Source: an uncultured Dorea sp. (GTDB taxonomy: Bacteria; Bacillota; Clostridia; Lachnospirales; Lachnospiraceae). Taken from it: a DNA stretch of 61,080 nucleotides. How positions within the stretch are numbered: the first letter of the stretch is position 1; every line of letters starts with the position of its first letter. The notes below the pieces were generated by a model. The model searched no databases. It saw nothing but the letters and a program-made list of their open reading frames with translations, and was not told the origin of the DNA. The stretch is from contig CANTDX010000015.1 in NCBI GenBank assembly GCA_947652615.1, forward strand, positions 1 through 61,080. Direction: 5' to 3'. Made by a program: the position numbers and the translations under genes. Shown piece after piece: positions 17,502-26,225 of this stretch.

Positions 17502-18452
17502 ATGAAAGAAGAGTTTTATTATTTGTCAAGAGATGGGAAGACGCAGATTCATGCCGTGGAATGGCTGCCTGCCTGCGAGGTCAGAGGAGTGCTTCAGATC
17601 TGCCACGGTATGGTAGAGTATATTGAGCGTTACCATGAATTTGCCGAGTATATGTGCGGGCATGGATATTACGTGGTGGGCCATGACCATTTGGGCCATG
17701 GCAAGTCGGTCACAGATGAAGCGGATTATGGATACTTCCCCGAGGATAACGGGAATCAGTGCGTGATCGGAGATATCCAGCAGTTAAGAGTGATCACTGC
17801 CAGGAAGTATCCGGGCGTGCCGTATATGATGATGGGGCATAGCATGGGATCATTTCTGCTGCGGCAGTATTTGACGATGTATGGAGACGGACTCGCGGGT
17901 GTGATCATCATGGGAACCGGCTATCAGCCGTTGCCGGTTCTTATGGCGGGGCAGATGATCTGCCGTGTGACCGCGCTGTTCAAGGGCTGGAGATACCGCA
18001 GTAAGTTCGTGGACAATCTGAGCTTCGGAAGCTTTAACAAGAGATTTGAACCAAGTAAGACCGGAAGGGAATGGGTCACTTCGGATGAAGAGCATCAGCA
18101 GAGATATGTGGGTGATCCGCTGTGTATGTTCCGTTTTACGCTTGGCGGGTATTATCAGATGTTTGAGGGGATGAAGACCCTGAACCGCAGGGAGAGTATG
18201 GCGAAGATTCCCAAAGAACTGCCTGTATTATTTACTGCCGGGGCAGATGATCCGGTGGGGGCATTTGGTAAGAATGTGAGGAAGGTGTATAAGCGCTATA
18301 AGAAAGCAGGGTGCAGAACTGCCGTGAAGCTGTACGCCGGACTAAGGCATGAGATTCTGAACGAGACGAAGAGAGAGGACGTGTATAAGGATCTGCTTCG
18401 CTGGTGCGACCGCTGTCTTAAGATGCAGGCGGATAGGAAGGAACAGGAGTGA
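17502..18452 (+). CDS. Alpha/beta hydrolase (Hydrolase_4, monoacylglycerol-lipase-like)
   Basis: 316-residue serine hydrolase of the PF12146 type. The oxyanion-hole stretch ICHGMVEY (33-40), nucleophile elbow GHSMGS (S114), acidic residue in FTAGADDPVG and catalytic His in GLRHEIL are all in place. Members hydrolyse monoacylglycerols or lysophospholipids; the substrate here is not known. There is no signal peptide, so it is probably cytoplasmic. Start 17502 is chosen because it lies immediately after the citrate synthase stop with GGGAG upstream; a longer frame inside citrate synthase lacks family sequence. It is the last gene of the rsmA operon. Confidence 0.85.
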   Translation: MKEEFYYLSRDGKTQIHAVEWLPACEVRGVLQICHGMVEYIERYHEFAEYMCGHGYYVVGHDHLGHGKSVTDEADYGYFPEDNGNQCVIGDIQQLRVITARKYPGVPYMMMGHSMGSFLLRQYLTMYGDGLAGVIIMGTGYQPLPVLMAGQMICRVTALFKGWRYRSKFVDNLSFGSFNKRFEPSKTGREWVTSDEEHQQRYVGDPLCMFRFTLGGYYQMFEGMKTLNRRESMAKIPKELPVLFTAGADDPVGAFGKNVRKVYKRYKKAGCRTAVKLYAGLRHEILNETKREDVYKDLLRWCDRCLKMQADRKEQE

Positions 18453-18490
18453 GGCCGTCCTGACCGCAGTCAGATGTGCAGGGAGTCAGT

Positions 18491-18527
18491 TGCAGCCGCA
18501 AAGCGTCAAGTTACGCATGCGGCTGCA
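18491..18527. terminator. Strong hairpin between convergent genes
   Basis: TGCAGCCGC (18491-18499) pairs perfectly with GCGGCTGCA (18519-18527), and an inner GCGT/ACGC stem stacks inside it. No T-run follows on either strand, so it may act as a Rho-type or RNA-protecting end for the convergent hydrolase and pcp transcripts. Confidence 0.5.
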
Positions 18528-18547
18528 CACATCCTGTTATTCTGTAA

Positions 18548-19192
18548 CTAATGGGTTTCTCCGAAGGTCCCGTCTATATCTGCGAAATTATTCACCGATG
18601 CTTCAACTGCATATTCCAGACACTTCGCGATCATTTCCAGAGACATAAAAGGTGTTCCGTTAGGCTTGTCAACGACCTGCTCCGCCGCAAAGGGCACATG
18701 GATGAATCCGGCGCGTATGTTCGGATATTTCTCCGCGGCCATGTGAAGGACGTTGTACATTACGCTGTTGCACACATAGGTTCCGGCCGTATAAGAGATG
18801 TGGCAGGGGATCTTGTGGTCGCGGATATTTTTCACGATGGATTTTACCGGAATGGTCGCATAATATGCAGGAGCCCCGTCAGGCTGCAGCGGTTGGTTAG
18901 ACGGCTGTTCGCCGTCATTATCCGGAATGCGGGCTTCGGCAAGGTTGATTGCTACCTGTTCGATGGTCACACAGGATCTACCGCCTGCCTGGCCTACGTT
19001 GATCACTACGTCCGGCTGGTATTTCTTGATTCCTTCTTCGACTGCCGGTCCGCTTCTGGAGAACACGGTGGGGATCTCAAGCTTGATTATTTCTGCTCCG
19101 GCGATGTTGTCCGGAAGCATCTTAACAGCTTCAAATGCCGGATTCACGGCTTCGCCCCCGAATGGGTCGAATCCTGTCACTAATACTTTCAT
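18548..19192 (-). CDS. pcp: Pyroglutamyl-peptidase I
   Basis: 214-residue cysteine peptidase of family C15. It removes N-terminal 5-oxoproline (pyroglutamate) from peptides in the cytoplasm. The start VLVTGFDPFGGE is diagnostic. The catalytic triad is E78 in TIEQVAIN, C141 in GTYVCNSVMY and H165 in GFIHVPF; the 63- and 24-residue spacings match characterised enzymes. It is the last gene of the M14-DUF969-DUF979-M29-pcp operon, 19 nt after the M29 gene, with GGAGG before the ATG. The neighbouring transporter pair is annotated in other genomes as a 5-oxoproline transporter, which fits. Confidence 0.96.
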   Translation of the reverse strand: MKVLVTGFDPFGGEAVNPAFEAVKMLPDNIAGAEIIKLEIPTVFSRSGPAVEEGIKKYQPDVVINVGQAGGRSCVTIEQVAINLAEARIPDNDGEQPSNQPLQPDGAPAYYATIPVKSIVKNIRDHKIPCHISYTAGTYVCNSVMYNVLHMAAEKYPNIRAGFIHVPFAAEQVVDKPNGTPFMSLEMIAKCLEYAVEASVNNFADIDGTFGETH

Positions 19193-19211
19193 GGTTTTAT
19201 CCCTCCTTAAA

Positions 19212-20201
19212 TTAATATACTACAGGTTCAGGGATGATGATCTTTCCCTGCTGCATGATCTGCCGGTTGTCTGTGTAGATATCCGGCTCCAGGCATACCA
19301 GGTCAAAATGTCCGTTAGCATTCTGCTGTCCGCCCAGAGCCAGATTACGTCCAAGTCCGATGTGGAAGGTGCCGTATGCGGATTCATCTTCGATATAACA
19401 GTTCCCAAGACACTGGGAATAGGAATTCAGCCCGATTCCGAATTCTCCGCCGATATAGATGCGGGAATCCTTGTAATCTTCCATATATTGCCTGAGCCTG
19501 ATTCCCGTAGGCGTCTCTTCGATCTCGGTGATCCTTCCGTTGCGGAAGAGGATCCTTGTTGGTTCTGCGGCGCGTCCGATATAGCCAAGAGACCCGTCCA
19601 GTACCATGATCCCCTCCGTCTTTGTCTCCTCGATGGAGACGTATACCTCAATGCTGGCAGATGAATAACCTTTGCCGTCACGGGTTACACCGTTGAAGAA
19701 TCCGGGTGTGCGGTTTCCCTTATAGACGATCAGGTCTGTCCCGGCAGGTGTTGTCACATGGATCCTGGTGCAGTGCCGCAGATATTTCATGATCACGTTA
19801 GCCATGAGACGGCTCTTCTTCGTGTCCATGGTCATGAAATCATATTCCAGCATGGATCGACCGTCGTTGGTGGAGAGAGGCAGAGACAGGAATTTCCTGT
19901 GCTTCTGGATCGCCCGTTTGGCGGCTTTTGTCGTCACGAGTGAGTAATCCGTTGCGGCGATGATCGCCGTATAGGGGTCGAAGACCTCTTCATTCATGTC
20001 AAAAAATACTCCTACATGCCGTCCGGTATCCTCCACGACCAGGGAGTTCACAGACCGGGCATGCTTCGATGCATATTCTCGCAGGACCCGTAATTCTTCC
20101 AGATGTTCCTGCGTTGTAACGATCAGCAGCTTGTCCCAACGTTTTACGCGCATCCATTCTTCTATAACGATCCTGGCGCCACGTTCCATATTTTGCGACA
20201 T
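19212..20201 (-). CDS. M29-family (thermophilic-type) aminopeptidase
   Basis: 329-residue metallo-aminopeptidase of family M29, somewhat shorter than typical members (~410). Candidate metal ligands of the family lie in GGEFGIGLNSY (Glu), GTFHIGLGRN (His) and NGHFDLVCLEPDIY (His and Asp), in the usual order. It would remove N-terminal residues from peptides in the cytoplasm. The start is ATG 20201 with AGGA upstream; a TTG at 20222 has no binding site. It lies between the DUF979 and pcp genes, so peptide breakdown and 5-oxoproline release are encoded together. Confidence 0.82.
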   Translation of the reverse strand: MSQNMERGARIVIEEWMRVKRWDKLLIVTTQEHLEELRVLREYASKHARSVNSLVVEDTGRHVGVFFDMNEEVFDPYTAIIAATDYSLVTTKAAKRAIQKHRKFLSLPLSTNDGRSMLEYDFMTMDTKKSRLMANVIMKYLRHCTRIHVTTPAGTDLIVYKGNRTPGFFNGVTRDGKGYSSASIEVYVSIEETKTEGIMVLDGSLGYIGRAAEPTRILFRNGRITEIEETPTGIRLRQYMEDYKDSRIYIGGEFGIGLNSYSQCLGNCYIEDESAYGTFHIGLGRNLALGGQQNANGHFDLVCLEPDIYTDNRQIMQQGKIIIPEPVVY

Positions 20202-20237
20202 CTTTTCCACATCCTTTTGCAATCAGTGATTATCTGT

Positions 20238-21191
20238 TTATTTAAATATGATCATATAGCAGATCTGGAATACAAGCATGATGCCTGCTACGATCAACTG
20301 ATTCTTGATTACGCCCCAGCGGTCCTTCATGTTCAGGATCGCCACCGGAACGATATTGAAGTTCGCCGCCATAGGGGTGCATAAGGTACCGCAGTAGCCG
20401 CAGGTCAGTGCGAGCATACCGATGGTAACCGGATCGGCTCCGTACGCAAGGACGAATGGTCCTCCGATGCCGACGGTGATCACGGTGATCGCTGCGAAAG
20501 CATTACCCATGATCATGGTAAATATAGCCATACCGATTGCAAATACGATGATTCCTACGTTAACATTTCCCTTCGGAACGATCTTCTCCACGATGCCGGC
20601 AACGACATCACCGACGCCTGCCGCTGTAAATACGCCGCCAAGACAGCCAAGGAGCTGAGGAAGCATACACAGAGGTCCCATGATGGAGAGGAATCTCTCG
20701 GATTCCTTGAGGAATACCTTAGGCTTGTTCTCGGCAGGGTTGTAGATCATCAGGATGATCATGGCAACGATAACGCCGAGGGTAACGGCAACCATGGAGC
20801 TTAAGTTGCTGAAAAATGCGAATACCAGTGAGAAAAGTCCTACACAGACCGCCGGGAAGAAGATCTTCATGCCGACCTTCTGATATTGCTCTATGGTATG
20901 CTCCTTGGTAGGAGTATCTGCTTTGCCGACTTTCACTTTCTTGAAGATCGGCGGCAGACACATGATGATAACCAGGACGCCGGAAAGCTTCGCCGGAAGC
21001 CAGGTACCGAATGCGCATACAACTCCGAAGGAACACCAGAATACGGCGGTTCCGATTCTGGAAGGATTCTCTTCGTCTAATAGATTCTTGATTCCTGCAT
21101 AGATTGCGATTAAACCTACGATCACCCATACCATGTTCAGCAGGTTCGCGCCTAATACTTCATTTACCTGTATAAATTTTAAATCAGCCAT
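20238..21191 (-). CDS. DUF979-family subunit of putative 5-oxoproline transporter
   Basis: 317-residue integral membrane protein of PF06166 with about nine hydrophobic segments; conserved stretches include GMAIFTMIMGNAFAAITV and CGYCGTLCTPMAANFNIVP. DUF979 proteins are nearly always encoded beside DUF969 and often beside pcp, and are annotated as one half of a 5-oxoproline transporter. Start 21191 is preceded by GGAGG at 8-nt spacing; an in-frame GTG at 21200 overlaps that site. It follows the DUF969 gene by 12 nt. Direction of transport is inferred. Confidence 0.88.
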   Translation of the reverse strand: MADLKFIQVNEVLGANLLNMVWVIVGLIAIYAGIKNLLDEENPSRIGTAVFWCSFGVVCAFGTWLPAKLSGVLVIIMCLPPIFKKVKVGKADTPTKEHTIEQYQKVGMKIFFPAVCVGLFSLVFAFFSNLSSMVAVTLGVIVAMIILMIYNPAENKPKVFLKESERFLSIMGPLCMLPQLLGCLGGVFTAAGVGDVVAGIVEKIVPKGNVNVGIIVFAIGMAIFTMIMGNAFAAITVITVGIGGPFVLAYGADPVTIGMLALTCGYCGTLCTPMAANFNIVPVAILNMKDRWGVIKNQLIVAGIMLVFQICYMIIFK

Positions 21192-21203
21192 TCTGCGCAC
21201 CTC

Positions 21204-21884
21204 CTACTTCTTCTCGCCGTAATATTTCTTGGTCAGTTTCTTGTCGTTCAAGAGTGTGACGGAACAGCCGACGATCAGGGCGACGATCGCTACCGGGATC
21301 TCAGCCGCCGCAAGCTCGATCAGCTCAACCTCATAGCCGAGCGAAGCCAGCGTGCTCTGTACAAGGATACCGCCGGACCCGCCGACGAACAATACCTGGA
21401 AGAAGAACCAGGTGATATTCTCCATGGCAGAAGCCATACCCTTGATATCTTCTACGTGTTCCTCACTTGCTTCGTGTCCCTGGTTCTTGACAGCGGCTTC
21501 TGCCATAGGGAGTACAACCGGACGTACGAATCCGGCAACACCGCCGAAGCCTACGTTGAATGCGCCGAAGATTCCTCGCATAATGCCGTATGCGGATACA
21601 ACCTTGCCGGCGGTTGCACCCTTAACCTTCTTGATCAGGTCTGTCGCGGCCTCGCGCAGCCCGTTTCTCTCCAGAACGCCTGTGATCAGAAGAATCATGA
21701 TGAAGATCGCCATACTCCTGTTTGCTACGAAATTCGTACCGATCGCTTCCAACAGGCCGTCAATGCCAAGTCCCCCTACGAGTCCTGTTGTAATCAGCGC
21801 CAGGAAAATGATGAGGATCGAATCCAGCTTCAATGCAAACCCGACAATTACGATCAGAACGCCAACCAGTTTAATTAGTTCCAT
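21204..21884 (-). CDS. DUF969-family subunit of putative 5-oxoproline transporter
   Basis: 226-residue membrane protein of PF06149 with about six hydrophobic segments; it starts MELIKLVGVLIVIVGFALKL and contains NGLREAATDLIKK and GFGGVAGFVRPVVLPMAEAA. It pairs with the DUF979 protein encoded 12 nt downstream to make a two-part permease. AAAGGAGGAG precedes the ATG. The large M14 peptidase gene ends 39 nt upstream. Co-localisation with pcp supports 5-oxoproline, or a pyroglutamyl peptide, as the cargo. Confidence 0.88.
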   Translation of the reverse strand: MELIKLVGVLIVIVGFALKLDSILIIFLALITTGLVGGLGIDGLLEAIGTNFVANRSMAIFIMILLITGVLERNGLREAATDLIKKVKGATAGKVVSAYGIMRGIFGAFNVGFGGVAGFVRPVVLPMAEAAVKNQGHEASEEHVEDIKGMASAMENITWFFFQVLFVGGSGGILVQSTLASLGYEVELIELAAAEIPVAIVALIVGCSVTLLNDKKLTKKYYGEKK

Positions 21885-21923
21885 TTACTTCTCCTCCTTT
21901 TAGTGAAATATATTGGTATGTAT

Positions 21924-24900
21924 CTATCTTATCTCCGAATCCCCGACAATCATAGGTCTTTGACGTGAGTATTCGGTAAAGATCCGGCCGTTTTGATAAC
22001 CGCATCTGCAGTTATGGATGTGTTTTGCTTCCATCAGCATCCGGATGGTTGCTTCATCATGGGCCGCGTGTGCCCTGGCGCACAGGTTCAGGTATTCGCC
22101 CTGTGCGGTCTCATCCGCCACTTCGCTTGTGTAGGCGACCGTGGTGATCCATGGGAAACGGATGGACGGATACCGGTGAGCCGGGTCATAGGCGAAAGGT
22201 ATCCAATAGTTGATCATATTCTTATAATAATCCGCCGGGAACAGTTTCGGCATCCAGGCGTGCGCATATTTCTCGAACTGTGCGCTCCACTCCCGGTTCC
22301 ACCGGGTCATCTCCTCATTGGCGGCAATCTCATCGGCGATCACATCCTCCATCTTCTTGTTGACAGGGAGGTTGGCCTGGTATGCATCGTCCGTCACATA
22401 CCAGAAATATCCGTAGAGCAGTGACCTTGGAAGCCAGAAGCCCTTATAAGACGGGGAGGTGTAGCCGGAGAACTGCTGTTCCCACTCGTGGCTTGGCACC
22501 CCGTGGTTGTCCACGATCATGTCCGGCACGTATTTCTCAAACAGCCTTGTAAGCCCCATGGCTTCGGTGTGTATCGTATCCTGTCTGAAATGGTCGTAAT
22601 AGAATTCTTTGCCCACGGCATTGAATCTCGCTACGTGGAACTTCCAGTGCGGATGTTCCTTCTGCAGTTCATAGTGGATGGCGGCGCCGTCGGTGTTCTC
22701 CATAGGGACAAGCACCAGATTCAGCTTCCTGGTCAGATCCTTATAGCCGCCATCTGTCAGCAGCCTCTTCAACAGGATAAATGCAGCGTTCGTACTGGAA
22801 ACCTCGTTGGCATGGTGTCTGGCATTGATGATCTCGCTTGGACATAGGGTCAGACGTTTGGTCATGGACAGATATCCTTCATATGCCGGCTTAAGCCAGA
22901 TTCCGCAGACCTTGCGGCCTTGGTAGGAGCGGGCAGTTTCGAAGATCTCAAGCCCGTCCACGCATTTCAGCTCATCTAAGATCTCAAGGCAGGTCTCATA
23001 TCCGATCAGTTCCTCTTCATGAAGGTCGATATCGGTGATCTGTTTCACCGGAAGCGGATCAGGCTTCGGTACGGGTGCTTCGTATACGTCCATAGCCTCC
23101 GAGATAAACCGGGGTACATAACAGGTATCAACCTTGCGGCTGATATCCAAGACTCCGTCTGAGAACAGTCTTGTGTAGGCTGCGATCACATCACCGGAAA
23201 CGCCGGATACAGGGATCTCCAGTACGAGTTTGCCGTCTCTGGGATAAATCCGTGTGATGCGTAAGGAGATCTGCTCTCTTGGGAGCTGCCGTGCGGCGGT
23301 CTCAAGGCCGGCCGCCGGTTTATTGTGCGCGGGTTCTGCATCCATGGCAGAACCAGGCGAGTCCGTATGATAGCGGCGCAGAATACAGGCTTCCTCCTGC
23401 TGCCGTTCATAGAGCGTCACCTTGAACGTGGGCGCTCCGTCCCTCTTGTGTATCTCGGGAAGGATCAGGCCGGGCGCGTCGAAGAGCTGGTCGGCCTTCT
23501 GTATGCCGTAATTCTTGAAATAATCACTTCCGACAAAATACATATCCTCATGAAGCGCATCCAGAGAGGAGATCAGGTCTTCGCGGCTTCCGGTCCTGTA
23601 ATCCGGCTCGCTTGCCCATACTTCCAGCAGCAATTTCTGGAAAAATGGCTGCATATCAGAATTGGCTGTTCCGTGAGTCTTCTCTTCTATATAAGTACGG
23701 CATTCCGGAAGTACCTGCTTCTGATAGATATCCCAGATCTGTTCCAGATCCGTAGAGATCTCCCGGTTCAGGCATTCTTCGCCGTTCACCCACACCTGGA
23801 TATATCCGGTACTGGGATGAACCTTTCCCATCTGAGGATATTCGTCGAGATACGGCCGTTCAGAATATCTGGCGAGATATCTGAATTCCCGGCAGTTTCC
23901 GTCCTGCATCCATACCCTGCACAGATAGGTCAGTTCTTCGCTGCCCTCATAGGCGTCAAACAGAATGTCCCCGGATGAGATCCCAAGCTTCTCTGTGAGC
24001 ATATCCTGGATGGGATATAGCTCCTGCAGATAACGGATCGGAAGATCATACCATTTATCGGGATCATTGGCCTTCAGATTATGGTAGGAAGGAGTCGCAC
24101 CGTTCTCGTCCAGCCATCGGGTCTCGCCCTCTGGCAGGAATGGCTTGAATAAGATCTCGATCTTCTCGGGGTCCTGAGCTTCGGAAGCCTGCGCGCCAAC
24201 GGCAGGGATTACCACCTCGTCTATCCAGGAATAGCCCTGCTTGTAAGCGCAGATGAGCTGCAGATCTTCAACCACAGCGCCGGTGGGCTTAAGCAGCTCC
24301 CGGATATGGGCTGCGATGTTCTGCCGTGCCTGCAGATCCTCGCTGAGTGCACCTTCAATGCGTATGGAGTCGCCTGTGTGAAGCTTCGGGATGATCTCTT
24401 CTGCCAGAAGTTGTTCGAAGGTATCCGCCTCCCAGGTGAGGTCATAGGTGTGTTCATAGACTTTCTTCCCGGCCTTGTAATTCTGGATACTGCCTTCTGG
24501 GAAATGTGATTTCTGCGCATCGCTGATCTCGGGAGAGCCGTACAGAACATATTCGGCGGAGCCTAAGCCAGACTGCCCGTCTGCCATACAAGACTGCAGA
24601 TATGCGAGCTGCCCGTCTGCGCCCCTGAGTGCAAAATCATCCGTCATATCAAGCAGAACGTCCCGCCAGCTTTGGAAGGCGCTGGTGACAGGGAATTTCT
24701 CGCAGATCAGGTTGGAGAAATCCACAAGATTCTGTCCGCCGCCCCTGATATGTACATGAACCGCTCCGGGAAGCTCTTCCAGTACCAATTCTTCCTGTTC
24801 GGAGTGTTCAAAGACCACGGCATTCCCCTGATAACCCTCCGGTGCCAGGATACCGCCTTCGTAAGCGGTGGTCTCCATCCCGAAACGGAATGCTACGTTA

Positions 24901-25283
24901 CATGCCGCCGTAAGCATTGGCAGATCGGCGTCCTTTGGCAGGATAAGCTTCACATCCAGACGGTCGGGGAGCAGGTCAGAGTTCTCGTCCTTCAGGAAGT
25001 AACCCTTGGAAAAGAGACATTCAAGCCCCCTTTTATCCCGGAAATCCAGATCAAAGACCGGGCCGTTCCCTTGTGCCGGAACATAGCCGTCCGGCAGATG
25101 GTCTTCCGTCAGATGCCATAGAGACAGAAGTTCTTCATCAGATTCCGGAATCGGGATGTCTCCGTCGATTCCCGCTGCCGGAAATACTGCGGATTCTGAC
25201 TGGAAACCAAGGAGCAGAGCAGCTTCTAAGGCATATCTTTGTCTGGCCTTGGTCAGGGTTCCTTCCAATTTTAATCGTTTCAT
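21924..25283 (-). CDS. Very large M14-family metallocarboxypeptidase-like protein
   Basis: 1119 residues and no signal peptide, so probably cytoplasmic. The C-terminal third is an M14 zinc peptidase domain: zinc ligands in ARHHANE (H-x-x-E) and the later VDNHGVPSHEWEQ, preceded by LEIFETARSYQGRKVCGI. The N-terminal two thirds (~1-760) have no motif I can name. M14 enzymes cut C-terminal residues or special amide bonds. It is the first gene of the operon with DUF969, DUF979, M29 and pcp, directly behind the regulated promoter, so its substrate is probably the peptide class that enters the pathway. GGAG lies 8 nt before the ATG. Confidence 0.82.
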   Translation of the reverse strand: MKRLKLEGTLTKARQRYALEAALLLGFQSESAVFPAAGIDGDIPIPESDEELLSLWHLTEDHLPDGYVPAQGNGPVFDLDFRDKRGLECLFSKGYFLKDENSDLLPDRLDVKLILPKDADLPMLTAACNVAFRFGMETTAYEGGILAPEGYQGNAVVFEHSEQEELVLEELPGAVHVHIRGGGQNLVDFSNLICEKFPVTSAFQSWRDVLLDMTDDFALRGADGQLAYLQSCMADGQSGLGSAEYVLYGSPEISDAQKSHFPEGSIQNYKAGKKVYEHTYDLTWEADTFEQLLAEEIIPKLHTGDSIRIEGALSEDLQARQNIAAHIRELLKPTGAVVEDLQLICAYKQGYSWIDEVVIPAVGAQASEAQDPEKIEILFKPFLPEGETRWLDENGATPSYHNLKANDPDKWYDLPIRYLQELYPIQDMLTEKLGISSGDILFDAYEGSEELTYLCRVWMQDGNCREFRYLARYSERPYLDEYPQMGKVHPSTGYIQVWVNGEECLNREISTDLEQIWDIYQKQVLPECRTYIEEKTHGTANSDMQPFFQKLLLEVWASEPDYRTGSREDLISSLDALHEDMYFVGSDYFKNYGIQKADQLFDAPGLILPEIHKRDGAPTFKVTLYERQQEEACILRRYHTDSPGSAMDAEPAHNKPAAGLETAARQLPREQISLRITRIYPRDGKLVLEIPVSGVSGDVIAAYTRLFSDGVLDISRKVDTCYVPRFISEAMDVYEAPVPKPDPLPVKQITDIDLHEEELIGYETCLEILDELKCVDGLEIFETARSYQGRKVCGIWLKPAYEGYLSMTKRLTLCPSEIINARHHANEVSSTNAAFILLKRLLTDGGYKDLTRKLNLVLVPMENTDGAAIHYELQKEHPHWKFHVARFNAVGKEFYYDHFRQDTIHTEAMGLTRLFEKYVPDMIVDNHGVPSHEWEQQFSGYTSPSYKGFWLPRSLLYGYFWYVTDDAYQANLPVNKKMEDVIADEIAANEEMTRWNREWSAQFEKYAHAWMPKLFPADYYKNMINYWIPFAYDPAHRYPSIRFPWITTVAYTSEVADETAQGEYLNLCARAHAAHDEATIRMLMEAKHIHNCRCGYQNGRIFTEYSRQRPMIVGDSEIR

Positions 25284-25361
25284 ATCAAATGATCTCCTTC
25301 TATTGTCTTAAATTAAAACTCAATTCCGTACTGCGTTCTTAATTTATTTTATATCATTAAA

Positions 25362-25391
25362 ATTTTATCAAAGATAGGGTATTATAGTCAA
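25362..25391 (-). promoter_or_regulatory. Promoter of the peptide-salvage operon
   Basis: On the minus strand, TTGACT (25391-25386), an 18-bp spacer and TAAAAT (25367-25362) with an extended TG. The -35 overlaps the palindrome at 25388-25403, so a protein bound there would block it. Confidence 0.6.
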
Positions 25392-25403
25392 TATATATAT
25401 TGA
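25388..25403. promoter_or_regulatory. 16-bp perfect palindrome, candidate TetR operator
   Basis: TCAATATATATATTGA is a perfect palindrome in the divergent region between the M14 operon and the TetR gene. It overlaps the operon's -35 and lies ~37 bp upstream of the TetR gene's own -35. Confidence 0.5.
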
Positions 25404-25439
25404 AATTTTCTATTATTTTGGTTATTATTCACAGTCTTC

Positions 25440-25468
25440 TTGAAGCCGTGACGGGATTATGCTATGAT
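25440..25468 (+). promoter_or_regulatory. Promoter of the TetR-family gene
   Basis: TTGAAG (25440-25445), 17-bp spacer, TATGAT (25463-25468) with an extended TG one base before it. The start codon is 30 nt downstream. Confidence 0.65.
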
Positions 25469-25497
25469 TATTACAATTATAAGGTACGGAGGTTTTC

Positions 25498-26097
25498 ATG
25501 AGGGGACCATATAAGAAGAAGACGAAAGAGAAGATTATGTCGGCGGCCTGGGAATTATTTCAGCAATATGGATATGATGAGACTACGGTCTCACAGATCA
25601 TTGAGAAGTCCAATACTTCACGGAGCGCGTTTTATCATCATTTTCATGGCAAAGAAGAGCTCTTATTTACGGCTGCATATACTTATGACAACGACTATGA
25701 TATCTGGCTTAGGGAATATTATGATAAGGAACGGCACGCGGTGGACAACCTGATATCATTTAACAGCTTTGTGATGCGGGCCGTGGAGGAGTCGCCGTTT
25801 CAGGCATTTTACCCGTCGCTGTACGGACTTCAGGTCATGACGGAGGGAGTACGCCATATACTGAACCCGGAGAGGCGTTACTATCAGATCCTCCGTCAGC
25901 TTCTTAAGGAGGGCAGCGAGGCGGGTGAGATCATATCAATGCATTCTTATGCGATCCTGGCGGATATGATCACGAGTTTTCAGATTGGAATCACCTATAA
26001 CTGGTGCCTGCAGCAGGGGCATTATTCGCTTCAGCAGTATGGACAGGAGCTGCTGAACCCGTTCCTGGAATCGCTGAGAGCGAAAAACCGGAAGTAA
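25498..26097 (+). CDS. TetR/AcrR-family transcriptional regulator
   Basis: 199 residues. The N-terminal DNA-binding domain (~8-55) reads KIMSAAWELFQQYGYDETTV, then SQIIEKSNTSRSAFYHHFHGKEELL, the standard TetR helix-turn-helix. The C-terminal ligand domain is rich in aromatics (FYPSLYGLQVM, YNWCLQQGHYSLQQYG). It is divergent from the M14-DUF969-DUF979-M29-pcp operon, and a perfect palindrome overlaps that operon's promoter, so it probably represses both and is released by a peptide or 5-oxoproline-related ligand. The ligand is inference. GGAGG precedes the ATG. Confidence 0.9.
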   Translation: MRGPYKKKTKEKIMSAAWELFQQYGYDETTVSQIIEKSNTSRSAFYHHFHGKEELLFTAAYTYDNDYDIWLREYYDKERHAVDNLISFNSFVMRAVEESPFQAFYPSLYGLQVMTEGVRHILNPERRYYQILRQLLKEGSEAGEIISMHSYAILADMITSFQIGITYNWCLQQGHYSLQQYGQELLNPFLESLRAKNRK

Positions 26098-26111
26098 TTC
26101 CCAATACGATC

Positions 26112-26138
26112 TTAATTTTTTCCTGTTGCCGCCGATAT
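26112..26138 (+). promoter_or_regulatory. Strong sigma-D (sigma-28, motility) promoter match
   Basis: TTAA (26112-26115), a 15-nt spacer and GCCGATAT (26131-26138). The -10 is a full match to the sigma-D consensus and the spacing is ideal. It lies ~85 nt upstream of the 213-residue gene, placing that unit in the late flagellar regulon. Confidence 0.7.
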
Positions 26139-26225
26139 ATCAGTATGAACATAAATTAATATGATTTTCTTGGCACGCTAGTGCAGTGTTGTACTAGATA
26201 AGAGAAGAGAAAAGGAGGATATGCT

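Noticed and set aside
19212..20222. TTG at 20222 as the start of the M29 aminopeptidase
   Set aside because: No binding site precedes it, whereas the ATG at 20201 has AGGA upstream.
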